Part shown: piece after piece, positions 22,291 to 63,658 of the stretch | Layout of the letters: the number at the start of each line of letters is the position of its first letter | Numbering within the stretch: the stretch's first letter is position 1 | Origin: Lumbricus rubellus | Lineage: Eukaryota; Annelida; Clitellata; Crassiclitellata; Lumbricidae | Assembly (NCBI GenBank): GCA_945859605.1 | Contig: OX243827.1 | Span: forward strand, 28,995,641 to 29,059,640 | Length of the DNA stretch: 64,000 nucleotides | Direction of reading: 5' to 3' | Made by a program: the position numbers and the translations under genes | Notes under the pieces: model-generated | Seen by the model: only the letters and a program-made list of their open reading frames with translations | Told to the model about the DNA's origin: nothing | Databases searched by the model: none

Positions 22291-24071
22291 TATTTGATTA
22301 GAACTGGTTTTCCTTTTCGTTCATGTGCCGATGGGTGCTAATAGAAAACGACCGTCAAATGCTGGGTTTCAAAACTGATCACGCGATTCACTGAAACCGA
22401 CAGAAGAGTAAACAGTTGGAGAATATAGCCTATTGATAGCCGGTGTGCATGCATGAATCAGCATGATGTTTAGTAAACTCTACATTGTAGATGCAGTGTA
22501 TGTGTTGGGATTATATCACTAACATCACGGTTAAGCCCAAAAGGGTAGGACCATTTGCAGCTGTGATTGACTCTGACCCAGACCCAGCATTTAACGCTTC
22601 ATCATGTAAGAGGAAACTAGGGGCGGGTAGCAGTTAAAGGAACGACACAAACCCGGAACATGCTACAGCAAAAACAACATGATCTGTTCATTTAGTATGC
22701 CCTGTTATCCTGCATTGTGTTGTGCGACAGTTTAGCGATTTATCATTGCACTGTTGTAGTGTAGAAACTTAAAGAATATCGGTCAAATAGCCCACTTGTA
22801 TGTAGCTGAATAGTAAAAGCATCAACAGCTTTAGTTATAGATCAGGTGAGCCAAAATTATTAACTTGTATGTTTGATGTATATAAATTATGTCTGTATTT
22901 AAGTAAACAGTAGGCTATATGTAAAACCTGACTATGGAGTATCTGACAAGGGTGTCGTGCCTATGACAATGACAATCTAAAAGCGCATTTTAGGTCAGTT
23001 AGCAAAATAGATCTAATCTATGCTGCATAAGGTCGAGGAAGGCTGGAACAAAGAGTTCATTAATGTACGCCGTCTGAGAGCGAAATGACAAATTTGTGTC
23101 GGAAGATTGGAATGGAGATACCGGTTCTGAAACGAACAAGGAATGAATTAAATATAGTCCCGTGTAGCAATGATTAATTGATTATTTTCTTGACATCACT
23201 ATCAATATTATTGCAATGGTATACAAAATAATGGATACACGATAAATCACATACTTTTTAGAATACTATTTATGCAGATTAATGAGCCAACCGAAAATGA
23301 TCCAAAACAGACCGGTTAGGACTATTATAGCTAGGCCTATAGACTATGACAGCTCGTTTTGTAAGTTAATCAATCATGATACTGATGCAAAGTATCAAGA
23401 AACATTCAGTGAGATGTCGAATCCCTTGTGCGATAATAAATTGTTTATAGATCATTTTAAATGTAATAATCATTTTTTTATTGCCCGAGGTAGTAAGGAT
23501 CCCTCGGGCTGGAAAAGTGTAAAAGAATAAAATTAGGTTAGGCCTATAGGTTCTCGTCTCCCCCGTAGTTTTTGATTGTTCAATTATTTAGCTGTTAATT
23601 TAAGCCACAAATTATTGATTAGAAGGACCTATAGCTGTAACTTTATTTATTAATTTATTTATTATTGTTTTAATTACTTAACTATTTCATTATTTATAAG
23701 AAGGGCCTACTTATAGACATATAGTTATTGATACAAATTATTTATACTATTTTATAGGATGATACAAAATAGTGATCGACAGGAGAATATTTCACTTCTT
23801 TTTCAATTGGTCAATTTACAGAGTCCACGCATTTTCAAGGAAATGATCATCTTGAAGCCTTACATACTAAAAGTTCTCCAAAAAGCCTCGCAAAAGTATA
23901 AACCATCAAAATTAATGTGAATTATAGGCCTACTAACAAATGTTGTGAGTAATGTCCCGCAATCGGCTTAGTCACTTTTCCGTATACATGTATTTATTCC
24001 CACCAGAGTCAAATGATGTGACTGTAGGCGAACTCGAATCCTTTTGAATTCATCAATTCTGACGAGAGAAT

Positions 24072-53504
<29,433 letters not shown>

Positions 53505-54494
53505 AAATACCAGACATTTCTTTTACAACACCTATTTGACTAACTCATTTATTCTAGGATACTTCGAAATCACTTGTTGCAAAGTGTTGCATAGAAAACC
53601 TTACAGTTTCCATCCTCTTCAATTGTACTATTCATGGTAATGCAAATTTATGTCTACATTAAGATCTTATAGCCACAATTATATCTACCACGTTCTGGAT
53701 CCAGCTAATGACCAATAAGAGCCAGCTTATCAGTCCGCGACAGAGACACATGCCATGATTGTGTTCTCAATAAGCAAATTGACAGAGGCAAGGCCCGGTG
53801 GGATTCTCGTTCATGTGTTATTCTTTTAGATTAATTAATTAATAACTTCTGTAAAGACCCTGTGCACTATTTTATTTCCTGGTAACATGTCAAAACGTGA
53901 CGCGAATTTGCAACAAGGTTAACGGTGCTAGTAACAATATTTTCCATAAACTTGTTCTTCGTCGGACAGTATTTCAATAACACAACTCTCTTGCGGCTCT
54001 GTTCGTTTGCATCAAGGTTTAATCAAGAATATCATTCAAGCAATTCATATTGTAGTCATCGACAACATTATGAAATTTTAATACGGATATTCTTATTTGT
54101 AGGGTTGACATTCTATTATTACGCTTAAGTAAGCTTACTAATTGAATGTACCAGCAAGATATACATGTAATATATGAATAGTAATCAGGAATTAATGGTC
54201 AAGGTTGTCATTAATATTTGACTTTTCATGGCTTGTTGCACAGTCTTCTTCTTCTTCATTATCCATTCGCCGACGCGCAGTAGGCCTACTTGATGATAAT
54301 TATATTATTTACATATTATATGAAATAATTATACTTTTCTATCAATCAAAGCGAAAATGAATTTTAATGTAAAAATTAATTAGTGTTTCTTTTGTGATTG
54401 TCACCAATAGGTTGTGCTGCAGTGAAAGGCAAAAATCGATTGATATCCAAACGATGCTTTGCTATTCTGTATGTCATTGTATGGTTTAAAACTC

Positions 54495-54812
54495 GTGTTC
54501 ACTTCAAGCAAAATTTAAAATGACTCTGATTGTGTCCTAAGCAATGTTCAGAACAAAGCAACTCGAATTTAGTTAGTGACCTTAAGTGTTCTTTTATGTG
54601 TTCTAAATGTCGTAAATGCTCTAAAATCAAAGCAAACATAATTACATAATGGCAATAGACATAGGTCTACCTGTTAAGTGTCATTATTCAACTGAAAGTT
54701 GGCCTAAACGGAAGTTAATTTGAAAAATAAACACACGCGGAAGCGGCTTTTTTCAACTTCTCTTCATCTCTGGGACACGATTATTAGGGGATACTCTATT
54801 TTGTGACACCGG
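54495..54812. repeat. Dispersed repeat, copy 2
   Basis: Same order of landmarks as 6045-6365, ending in GGGGATACTCTATTTTGTGA. No flanking duplication identified. Confidence 0.75.
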
Positions 54813-55034
54813 AATACTATTCACTTCAATTCATTAACTGGTGAAATTGGTACGCATATGAGGTAAACCAATGATGTTGGGATACATGCTTTAAAAGGTG
54901 TGCACCGTCACCATTGCGACGGTGGAAAGATTAGTAGACAATGCAACATCGAAGAAAATAAGCATATGAATATAAAAGAATCCCTCGCCTATTAATAGTA
55001 ATTAAATAAGACAATTAACTCTAAGTTTAAAGCC

Positions 55035-55180
55035 GAGTAATATGATACAGATGGATTGATGGATGGATGGATGGATGGATGGATGGATAGATGGATGGAT
55101 GGATGGATGGATGGATTGATGGATGAACGGACGGACGGACGAACGGACGGATGGATGGGTTAAAGGATTGGTGGATTTAT
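55035..55180. repeat. GGAT tetranucleotide microsatellite
   Basis: Imperfect (GGAT)n with a GGAC-rich variant stretch near 55128-55150. Confidence 0.95.
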
Positions 55181-55377
55181 GGATGGATAGATATCTAAAG
55201 ATGTTTGATTGGACTGATGAATATCAATCTGTTGATCCGTTTATAAGTTTTCATGATTAGCCTACCATTAAAACTAATTAGGCCTACCTGTTATTCTGCT
55301 CACATCGCAACTACATTCCAGAAACATGGACAATTACTTTGTACCACATTCATCATCGCCATAGAAATATTCATTGT

Positions 55378-55392
55378 AATTATTATTATTAT

Positions 55393-55443
<51 letters not shown>

Positions 55444-55444
55444 C

Positions 55445-55482
<38 letters not shown>

Positions 55483-55504
55483 CAGTAGTAGTAGTAGTAG
55501 CAGC

Positions 55505-55577
<73 letters not shown>

Positions 55578-55580
55578 TTG
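55378..55580. repeat. TAG trinucleotide microsatellite
   Basis: About 60 TAG units with a few CAG variants, preceded by ATT units. It produces long poly-Ser or poly-Leu frames that are not genes. Confidence 0.97.
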
Positions 55581-56793
55581 TTACTGTTAATGTTATTGCT
55601 ATCATTATTATTATTTTTAATTATTATTATTATTATTAGGCCCCTATTACTAGATTCTATTATTATTTTTATTTTTATTTTTATTATAGCGTAGGCGTGA
55701 TAGGAAATCGTGCATCAGCCTAGGCTGAGCTATCTGTAGAAAAAATCCCCAGGAAAATTATTATTAGCAACTGTTTATACAATGTCGGTTTTTCCTCTCT
55801 CAGACATGCATGAAGTTTTATGCTTAGCTGGGTAACTTCTAACAAAATAGACTAAATCTCAAATCTATCTGACCGATCCATAATAATATTATGGTTTGGT
55901 AAAATGTAAATAATAATTATGTTGCAATATTAAAGACCTGCGTTACTGCGTATCTCTTTCGGCCTAGGCCTTCATGTGCGGTTTCGTTATTAACCTGATT
56001 CTAGCTGCGTCCGAAATAAGCAGTCGGCAGCTTCTGCGTATCCTACTATTCGTTAGAAGGCTTTTGTTCGGTCGCACTCATATCTAAAATATAGGAAGCA
56101 TACAAAGATGGCAAACACAAACCAAGTCAGAATTCGGTTATGATCCGGCAGGTCAGTACACCGATGCATAGTAATAAATATAAGTATATCGATAATCGTT
56201 TAATTTCAAATCGACAGAGCTCATAATGATTACAATCCAATGGTATGAATAGATGACCACAAGCTATTACAGTAATCGCATATCACTGTCGCAGCCAACA
56301 GGATGCTATAGGCCTAAGCTTACTTCTCATTTTAACAACGTCATTTGCCGATTGAAAGGTTGATTGGATATTTGGACGGGTAGGCCTACTAGCGGGAATC
56401 GATCCCTCGTGCGTGCATTCTTCATGTCAAAGTGTTGACCAATATCATAGGCCTACACTGGCCAATGGTGAAGAAGAAATTTCAGACATACGACTTTGAA
56501 GTAGAGAACGAAATGAAGTAGCAGGAACAGAAAGTGACAACTGAGCATATTACGTTCAGCATTCGAAACGACTGTTTCACATCTGGTTGAACATTGATAT
56601 TCAGCTATTGCACTGTGTTGCAGTAGACCTACGTGGAACAAAGCTAGTGACACAATGTAGAAAGCACGACATAAATGACGATTACAACATCGATTGTTTT
56701 TATTTTACAGAAATCTAAACGTACACCTTTAAACCACAAAATTAATGACAAGAGGAGACAAGGAGACAGACTCTGAACCCTAAAGACTCTGAA

Positions 56794-56860
56794 ATGTGGA
56801 TCCTATATTATAGCTTGTGCCTCATCGTTCCAGCATTCGTAGGCTCCGACAAAAATGACG
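56794..56860 (+). CDS. Gene C exon 1: start codon and signal peptide
   Basis: ATG at 56794 opens MWILYYSLCLIVPAFVGSDK, a hydrophobic leader with a likely cleavage site near FVGS. It ends GACG|gtaagc in phase 1, the same phase as gene B exon 1. The sequence differs from the gene B leader, which suggests an independently acquired or fast-evolving 5' exon. Confidence 0.72.
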
Positions 56861-59800
56861 GTAAGCCACGCTATTTAAATTATCTATATAGTAGTTCCTA
56901 TTCTAGAATCCAAAGAAAAATAATAATTGTTTAGACTTTAAGCGGATATTATTTTAATAGCTGTTTATTAAAACCCTCCCGATCCGCCGCTTTTCAAACT
57001 TTTAGACCTTTATCAAAACTTGAAATTGAAGTCTCCTTGATTTTTCTTACACGATAAACTCTGGACAATCCATCTTATGCGACGCAGTGCTCGTAAATAA
57101 GCTTGTACCCTGAGCTTAGCTTTTTCGAACTAATTTATGTAGTTTTCGATTATGAAATTATATGAATCTCCTTCAACTGAACATGTGGGAGGTTTCTTTT
57201 TCTCATAGGAAGGAATTAGGAAGAGCTGCAGACATGGATAATGTAGTAATGTCTGGTGATGTTGACCTCTTAAGAAATTGTCTTCTATTATAGGCCTAGT
57301 ATTGCTTTGCCAAAAGGACCGGAACAGTAGGGTAACGTAGGCCTGCAAGATTATCGCAATTTTTTTACATTTTAGAATTTGTTGATAAAGGACCTATTCC
57401 GAACTACAATGGCTACATTGACAAGGAATTCAGGGAATTGCTAAAAGAGGTAACTAGACTTAGGACAGTGGTGCACAACGTCCGGCCCGCGGGCCACATC
57501 CGACCCACGACTGGCTGCCATGTGGCCCGCGATGACCAACAGGGAAGTGTGGAGAAAAATTGCGGTGGGGAGGGACACATCCCATTCCTAAATCCTTCGC
57601 CATCTCGGCGCTGCTCGCCCCGGTGATCGTGGATGGGACAAACCGCTGTGCGTACTGAAGGAAATTTTTTCATCGACCCCAGCGAGGTGCATGGTAGCCT
57701 ACTTCTCCGCTACCCAGGGCTCAAGCGTGCAAGGTTAAAGTTGTGGGGACATTTCTCTGCCAGTATTAAATTTAGAAATAAATGAGTTATCTGACTTACC
57801 TGTGTATAGTTGTCTAGAGTTCAATGACTAGAACTTTTAATAACTTCAATCCAGTGACTGACAGACTGACAGTAAGTAGCCAGTAGAGTGACAATAACTT
57901 TTGGGGTGGGTCCGTAGCTCAGTTGAGAGAGCGATGGTAGATAAACTGAGAGTCATCCACGCGACCCGGGTTCAAGCCTCGCACAGGGCAAAAATTTATT
58001 TGAATTTTCTGTTAGCTGCCATTGGCGCTTTGCTGTTGCGTTGCTTGACTCGGGTTCTGCTGAAAATAAGATAGCCCCTCCCACTTCTGGCTTGGCGGAA
58101 CCAAAAGTGATCCAGCCATTAGTGTTATACCGAACCCACTGTGTAAAGCCGACCTGCGTGTCGTGTTATAGTGGGCGGTATTTCGTATAACCTGTAGGCC
58201 TACCTGTAATCATTCTGCGGTTTGTCAGATTGAATTTGAATAAACGAATATTATTAAAAGCACTGCATTTGTCGGAAATTCCGACGCATACAGTCAATGT
58301 TGCTCTCTATTACTAGGTTCAGATCTGAATGAGCGTTGTAGATATTTATTATCCTTCTGCGGAATTTAACTTTGAATCTACTAAATGCTTTCGGGTATGT
58401 TCAGTCTCTTGCCTCGTTCCATACCTTACGCAGTAGACGATGTTCACAATACACATTATGCATTAGGTCTGCTCGTAAATCACTTTAAAGTTTAGTTTTT
58501 AGGACCGCCTACATTATACGAATAATTCCATTGAAGGTGGGTAATTTGACAGAAGACGCTATGGTAGAAAATACGGCCATCCCACAAGTATCGCCCGTGC
58601 TCTACAGGAACGACTACTGGAGCAACATCAAAGTCAATGCAAACGGAACACAGAAAAATGTATGACTTAGGCTACGTTAGAATTCAGCATATTCACGCGC
58701 ACAAAAATTCATCCGTAATAATTAAATTGAAAACCGTCATACATTCATAGTCATGGCATGGCGGCGCTAAATAAAAGCGCCGTAATATGTGCCTGTAATT
58801 ACATTACAACTTAATTCCATTCTAAGTTAATTCCATTGATCACTGCAGTTCGGTACTCGTGGGTCTGCCACTTTGACTAAGTAATTGGGCGCCTTGAACG
58901 AGTTCTTCGTTCGGCTGCTCGCCTCATTGGCACATTCCTAAATATGCCCCCGTCTCAACTTATATGCGTGACGTTCTTCACTGGCTCACTGTTTCACAGC
59001 GCATCTCTTACCGAGTTGCTGCCCTTGTTTGACGATGCCCTGTTAATTGTGCTCCATCATATTTGTCTAACCCTTGTCGACCTGTCTCTGCCTTGCAGAC
59101 CGTAGAGCTCTTCGCTCTGCGACAACGAGGGAGCTTTGGGTTCCTCGAGCACGCACTTCTACCAGACAGCGCCGGTCCTTTTCTATTGTGGGTCCCGCTG
59201 TCTGGAATGGCCTCCAACAATCCTTGCGACTTATGCCTAGGCTGAATTCACCTGCTTTTTATAAGTCGCTCAAATCCCATTTTTTGCTGTGGCTGGATTC
59301 TGAGCGTCTCTGAGTAGGCTTCTTCAAGAGGCGCTATATAAATTCTCGAAATGAATGAATGAATTACAACCTAATTCCATTACAACCTAATTCCATTACA
59401 ATATAATTCCATTAGAGCTTGAACGTTGCAACGACTAATGGTTGTTGTTAAGGATGAAGAAAGTTCTCCAAAATACCAGAGTCTGGTTGGCATAATAGCC
59501 AAAAGATTATTAGCCTTGACAAATGAGAGCGAAGGTTTGAGTCCAGGAAATCTAAACGCCTCGATCATGATCATACACCGATTGGCTGCTTTACTACGCG
59601 ACAGCAACGTCAGCGAAAACGAACAGATTCTTGAGGTACGACTTGCATAACTACACTGTGTCCGGGTAAAAAGTAGACCCCACAAAAAAGTGTCATAACT
59701 CGGTCAAAACATTTAGGATTTATCTGAAATTTTAAACACTGCAACAGTGTCCATATTTACACTCGATTCCAAAGTCGTTTGCAAATATTCGCGAGTTTGT

Positions 59801-62714
59801 CAAATTTATGAGCGTTTGCGTTGGAGCACCGACAAATGAAACTTTCCAACATGGAAAACCTGAAAGGAAGTGAAATTCAGCTATTCTGGTGCCAAAAAAT
59901 GTGTTACTTGTTCTCGGACACACGATCGTAGACGTAGTAGGTTAATAGCTATCCCGGGAGACACTCGGCTTCATATCTTGCAACTGTGGCCGTCTAGCAG
60001 TCCAGACTTTGATCCGGAGTACATGTACTGGAGGAGCGCGTTTTTTGTTCACGCGTATTCATGCCATCGATAACCGTAGGGCGTAGGGCGCGTCTGTTTG
60101 AAGATTGGCAGTTGTTTAACCAGGTGATCATCGACAGGACCATCAAACAGTAGCGTCTAATCTACGGTCGTGTGTCCGTGAACAAGATAGGCATTTTGAA
60201 CAGCATATTTAGCTGAATTTCACTTCTTTTCAGGTTTTCCATGTTGGAAAGTTCAATTTGTTGGTGCTCCAACGCAAACACTTATAAATTTGACAAACTC
60301 ACGTATATTTCTAATCGGCTTTAGAATCTCATGTGAATATGGCCGCTGTTGCTGTGTTTGAAATTTCAGACAAATCCCAAACGTTTTGACCGAGTTATGA
60401 CACTTTGTTGTGGGGTCTACGTTTTACCCGGACACAGTGTATTATGTTAGCCTGTATTCGATGGGCAGCAAACATTCTCGAAACTCATCCTGTATGTTTG
60501 TATTCTTTTTGTATTGTTTATTGTATTGTATTTAAACATTTATAAAGCGCCTCTAGTAGGGTGAACCGTTCAGAGGCGCTCCCAGTGCGCAAGGCCCCTC
60601 GAGAAGAAACAAGTTTTGAGAAGAGACAAAGCAGAGGAGAGACTACCAGAGAGAAGTGTAGAGCGAACAGAAGGAGAAAGGGCATTCCAAAGAGAAGGAC
60701 CAATTGAGACAAATGATCGAGACTGAGCCATAGCAGTTCTAGACCGAGGAACCAAGAGGTCAAATCTGGTGGATGAGCGAAGTGGACGGTGGGAGGAAGC
60801 CGAGTGAGGACAAAGTAAAATATTAGTCAGATATTTTGGGGCAAGACCCCGTTGAGCCTTAATGATCAGAGTGAGGATCTTAAATTGTGTGCGAGCACAG
60901 AGAGGAAGCCAGTGAAGTTCATGAAACATAAAGGCAGAAATGTGAGAGTACTTGGGAAGGCGGGCAATCAATCTAGCAGCTGAGTTGAGAACCGACTGAA
61001 TTCTTGTCTGTAATGTACAGGGTGGGTTGAAAAAAGACCCTCTAGGTTTTTGACAATATTTTACATAATTTACATTAAAAAACATAGATCTATGTATAGG
61101 CTAGTATGTATTCTTGTAATAATAAGCTTACATAATATTACATACGATATTACATAGTCTATGTTTCTTGTATGTAATGTACATGTACATGTACATGATG
61201 TATTATATCATGTACATTACATACAAAAATACGGTTCTAGGGCAATTACCCCCCTGGACAATTACCCCCCGGACAGTTACCCCCGGACAATTACCCCCTG
61301 GGACAGTTACCCCCGGACAATTACCCCCAGACAACTACCCCCCCCGTGCCAATTACCCCCGGACAACTACCTCCGTGCCAATCACCCCCCGGACAACTAC
61401 CCCCGTACCAATTACTCCCCGGACAATTACCCACCCCCCGTGCCACAGAAGTTTTCCGTCCAACGTCGAGAGCTTCCATTCGACCATAAGGAAGTTCGTT
61501 GGCTTTATTCATCGGAAACAAGACTTACAAGAAACTGTTCACTGTAGCCAATCTCTGGCTGGTCACCTACCACAGCCGACAATGAAGAAATATTCTGACA
61601 CCAAATACGACGTGCACAAAGCCATTGACTAGCTTCGTGGAGTTGCTCATAACCTTGCTTTTTATGCTAAATGAAGTAAGAACTTAATAAATAACATTTA
61701 AATATTTTATTACGCATTGAACAATTAGAAGTTTAATTGAACCTTTAACACTTAGATGTTTTCTTTATGTTTTCACACGTGAGCTAAGCTTACAACCGCG
61801 TTTAGATTTAATTTATTTAATGGTTTTCTTGAACGCTGGAGATGCTCATAACCTTGCTTTTTAACCTAAATGAAGTCAGAACTCTATTTTATTAAGCGTT
61901 TAACAATTATAAGTTTAATTGAACCTTGATTTTATTTAATATTTTTCTTTAACGTTTAACACTAACTTATAGACACTATTGTAGACTTATTGACACGAGG
62001 GGGGGGGGTAATTGTCCGGGGGTAATTGGCACGGGGGGTAATTGTCCGGGGTGGGTAATTGGCACGGGGGGTAATTGTCCGGGGGGTAATTGGCACGGGG
62101 GTAATTGTCCGGGGGGTAATTGGCACGGTGGGTAAATGTCCGGGAGTAATTGTCCGGGGGGTAATTGTCCCCGGGGTAAATGTCCGGGTGTAATTGTCCG
62201 GGGGGTAATTGTCCCCGGGGTAAATGTCCGGGTGTAATTGTCCGGGGGTAATTGTCCAGGGGGTAATTGTCCTGTCACCCAAGAATACATAGGCTAAATG
62301 AATAAAGTCACACAAACAAACAAGATAGGTTACATCGGGCGCATTTGTCATTGTAACTGAAGTTGCCATGGTTCTCGCGTTTCACGTTGTTTTACTCACT
62401 GTCGGAAATGACTCTGCCCAACCTTTTTTGTCATAGGCCCTACTGTCTTTCATACTGTCTTTCAAAGCGCTGGTTTCGGTTAATAACTACGTTACACATA
62501 GACTAATAGTGTGCATTCAACCTGCAATGAACCTGCATAAACTAATAGGCAACAATAACTCAAAATATTATTAAATACGTAGCGTTTATAAATCAACGGA
62601 ATTAGGCTAAGAATTTAATTTACTTGTGTTTTACACGCGATGCAGCCAATCGTTCAAGTGATCAGCAACGTTCTTCAACGGAACAACACTGAAGCGTGGA
62701 AAGAACTCGTGAAA
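56794..62714 (+). CDS. Gene C: Ig-less adhesion GPCR paralogue, 3' end outside the window
   Basis: Exons found: 56794-56860, 57376-57449, 58537-58659, 59453-59635, 62646-62714, all in phase. The product begins with a signal peptide, then a remnant of the HormR C-terminus, then GAIN helices matching genes A and B. No Ig exon lies between 56860 and 57376, and all HormR cysteines are gone. The next expected exon (counterpart of 8849-8957 in A) was not found before the window ends. Intron DNA near 58290-58400 still aligns with gene A near 7440-7520, so C belongs to the same array. GPS and 7TM cannot be verified here. Confidence 0.72.
57376..57449 (+). CDS. Gene C exon 2: HormR remnant without cysteines
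   Basis: Encodes EFVDKGPIPNYNGYIDKEFR and ELLKE. It lines up with the end of HormR in gene A ([19 protein letters not shown]), with the final Cys replaced by Tyr. The rest of HormR is missing, so no disulfide-bonded domain can form. The exon keeps the ancestral phase 1-0 boundaries, which makes it credible as a spliced exon. Confidence 0.75.
57466..57720. mobile_element. Probable truncated hAT-type MITE
   Basis: The left end CAGTGGTGCACAACG followed by GGCCCGCGGGCCAC resembles the elements at 3842 and 15155. No matching right end or duplication was found; the right limit is arbitrary. Confidence 0.35.
57905..58250 (+). mobile_element. tRNA-derived SINE
   Basis: The head GGTCCGTAGCTCAGTTGAGA has a strong A box, and GGGTTCAAGCC is a B box at the correct distance. 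A roughly 230-bp non-tRNA body follows, ending in TTGAATAAACGAATATTATT. The cloverleaf is imperfect, so it is a SINE rather than a tRNA gene. Right boundary approximate. Confidence 0.65.
58537..62714 (+). CDS. Gene C exons for the GAIN N-terminal half
   Basis: 58537-58659 encodes VGNLTEDAMVENTAIPQVSP and a segment with no match in genes A and B. 59453-59635 (183 nt, equal to the gene A exon) encodes the helix with [20 protein letters not shown]. 62646-62714 encodes [20 protein letters not shown], matching the 69-nt exon of both paralogues. Phases are 0-0 throughout. The 3-kb intron 59636-62645 holds a mariner MITE, an inverted L2 fragment and a fold-back element. Confidence 0.78.
58850..59365 (+). 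mobile_element. L2-like LINE 3' fragment
   Basis: Broken plus-strand frames give LERVLRSAARLIGTF-like residues and, at 59074-59313, RRSFSIVGPAVWNGLQQSLR with FYKSLKSHFLLWL, the C-terminus of L2-clade reverse transcriptase. It ends AGGCGCTATATAAATTCTCG with a (GAAT)n tail. The words ATTACAAC.TAATTCCATT on both sides may be the target duplication. Confidence 0.75.
59654..60439. mobile_element. Tc1/mariner-type non-autonomous element, second copy
   Basis: Ends CACTGTGTCCGGGTAAAA and TTTTACCCGGACACAGTG between TA dinucleotides (59652-59653 and 60440-60441). Same family as 9581-10360 but inserted in the opposite orientation. A frame near 59985 reads LWPSSSPDFDPEYMYW, a decayed transposase signature (WP..SPD..P). 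Confidence 0.9.
60535..61040 (-). mobile_element. L2-like LINE 3' fragment
   Basis: Minus-strand frame reads RIQSVLNSAARLIARLPKYS, HWLPLCARTQFKILTLIIKA, SRSFVSIGPSLWNALSPSVR and LLKTCFFSRG, the standard L2/CR1 reverse-transcriptase end. It terminates with GGGAGCGCCTCTGAAC and AGGCGCTTTATAAATG. Extent upstream of 61040 is truncated. Confidence 0.85.
61240..62280. mobile_element. Fold-back element with GGACAATTACCCC repeat arms
   Basis: The left arm (61240-61445) is about 13 direct copies of a CCCCGGACAATTAC-type unit, some with GTGCCAATTAC instead. The right arm (61998-62275) has the same units inverted. The 550-bp centre has two direct copies of a block starting GCTCATAACCTTGCTTTTTA (61649 and 61850) and a short open frame of unknown meaning. 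The core GGACAATT is shared with the fold-back element at 26815-27243. Confidence 0.75.
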
Positions 62715-62824
62715 GTAAATCGAAAAGATTTTTTCAGCCAAGACACGCAATGACAAATTATTAGCAGATGATTCCGTTTATTATAGTATTTTATTTTATT
62801 TCATCACTACTTCATAGGTGTATT

Positions 62825-63222
62825 CATAGGCGTACGAGGCGGGGGTGCAGGGGGGGCAATTGCCCCCCCCCCAAATTCGGGCAAGTTTGGTCGTTTTTTC
62901 GGGCAAAAAAGTCGCGGACAACTAAAAAAAAAAAAAAAAAAAAAAAGGTCGTCAAGTTTTGGGCAAGTCTGGTTTTTCGGGCAAAAAAGTCGCGGACGAC
63001 TAAAAAAAAAAAAAAAAAAAAGGTCGTCAAGTTTCGGGCAAGTCTGGTTTTTCGGGCAAAAAAGTCGCGGACGACTAAAAAAAAAAGGTCGTCAAGTTTC
63101 GGGCAAATCGGGTTTTTCGGGCAAAAAATAGTCGCGGACGACCAACTTTTTGGCCGGATAAATTTTTCGGGCAGAAGTTCAATCTTTGCCCCCCCACTTC
63201 TGAAACCTCCCGTACGCCTATG
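62825..63222. mobile_element. hAT-like MITE, CATAGGCGTACG ends
   Basis: Ends CATAGGCGTACGAGGCGGG and CCTCCCGTACGCCTATG, flanked by an exact GGTGTATT at 62817-62824 and 63223-63230. The interior has three or four direct copies of a unit containing TCGGGCAAAAAAGTCGCGGA with long A runs. No transposase. Confidence 0.92.
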
Positions 63223-63498
63223 GGTGTATTAATTTTTTGGACAGGATGTCTATCGGTTAACAAGCTTCCAATGTAAGCGCGAAAAAAAGTCTGACCCAAT
63301 AAAACTCATTAATTCTAAACGGTAGGCATACGCCTAAGCTTATCTTTCATTTAATGGTTCTCATCAGACGTATGTTCTATAATTAATTATAATTATATAT
63401 AATTATATACTCATTGGTTGCGATAAACTGCGTATAATTACAGCCTACAGAGCGACGGGTGTACAGAATAAACAAAGCGAGAGAAGCCTTATCGCATA

Positions 63499-63658
63499 GC
63501 CTAAGTATCAATAGGCTATTATAGGCCTAACACTATTATTTTGATTATTTTGCATAAGTATCAATAGGCTATAATAGGCTTAACACTATTATTTTGATTA
63601 TTTTGCATAAGTATCAATAGGCTATAATAGGCTTAACACTATTATTTTGATTATTTTG
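63499..63658. repeat. 53-bp tandem repeat, three copies
   Basis: The unit begins AAGTATCAATAGGCTATAAT and ends TTTTGATTATTTTGC. Copies 2 and 3 are identical; copy 1 has a few differences. Confidence 0.95.

Larger units (their letters stand above)
20093..24071. other. Intergenic DNA between genes A and B
   Basis: This 4-kb interval holds the gene A 3' untranslated region, a near-perfect hairpin (21409-21463), a hAT-type MITE (21497-21842) and an ATT microsatellite (22141-22290). No convincing promoter elements were found upstream of the gene B start. An 82-codon open frame at 23282-23530 has no supporting features. Confidence 0.5.
53505..56793. other. Intergenic DNA between genes B and C
   Basis: Contains the gene B 3' untranslated region, a second copy of the dispersed repeat (54495-54812), a GGAT microsatellite (55035-55180) and a TAG microsatellite (55378-55580). 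Near 56395-56450 a minus-strand tRNA-like B box (GGATCGATTCC) marks another old SINE remnant. No clear polyadenylation signal or promoter was identified. Confidence 0.5.

Noticed and set aside
23282..23530. 82-codon frame upstream of gene B
   Set aside because: No recognisable motif, no splice context and AT-rich codon content typical of chance frames; kept only as intergenic.
55253..55639. 128-codon poly-Ser frame and 101-codon poly-Leu frame
   Set aside because: Both are produced by the TAG microsatellite.
57905..57990. Functional tRNA gene
   Set aside because: A and B boxes are good, but acceptor and anticodon arms do not pair convincingly and a SINE body follows.
61168..61632. 154-codon Pro/Thr-rich frame, and a possible CRISPR-like array
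   Set aside because: Units are contiguous with no unique spacers and are mirrored in the opposite arm, so this is a fold-back element in a eukaryote, and the frame is repeat-derived.
62768..63232. 154-codon Lys-rich frame
   Set aside because: Derived from A-rich tandem units within the hAT-like MITE at 62825-63222.
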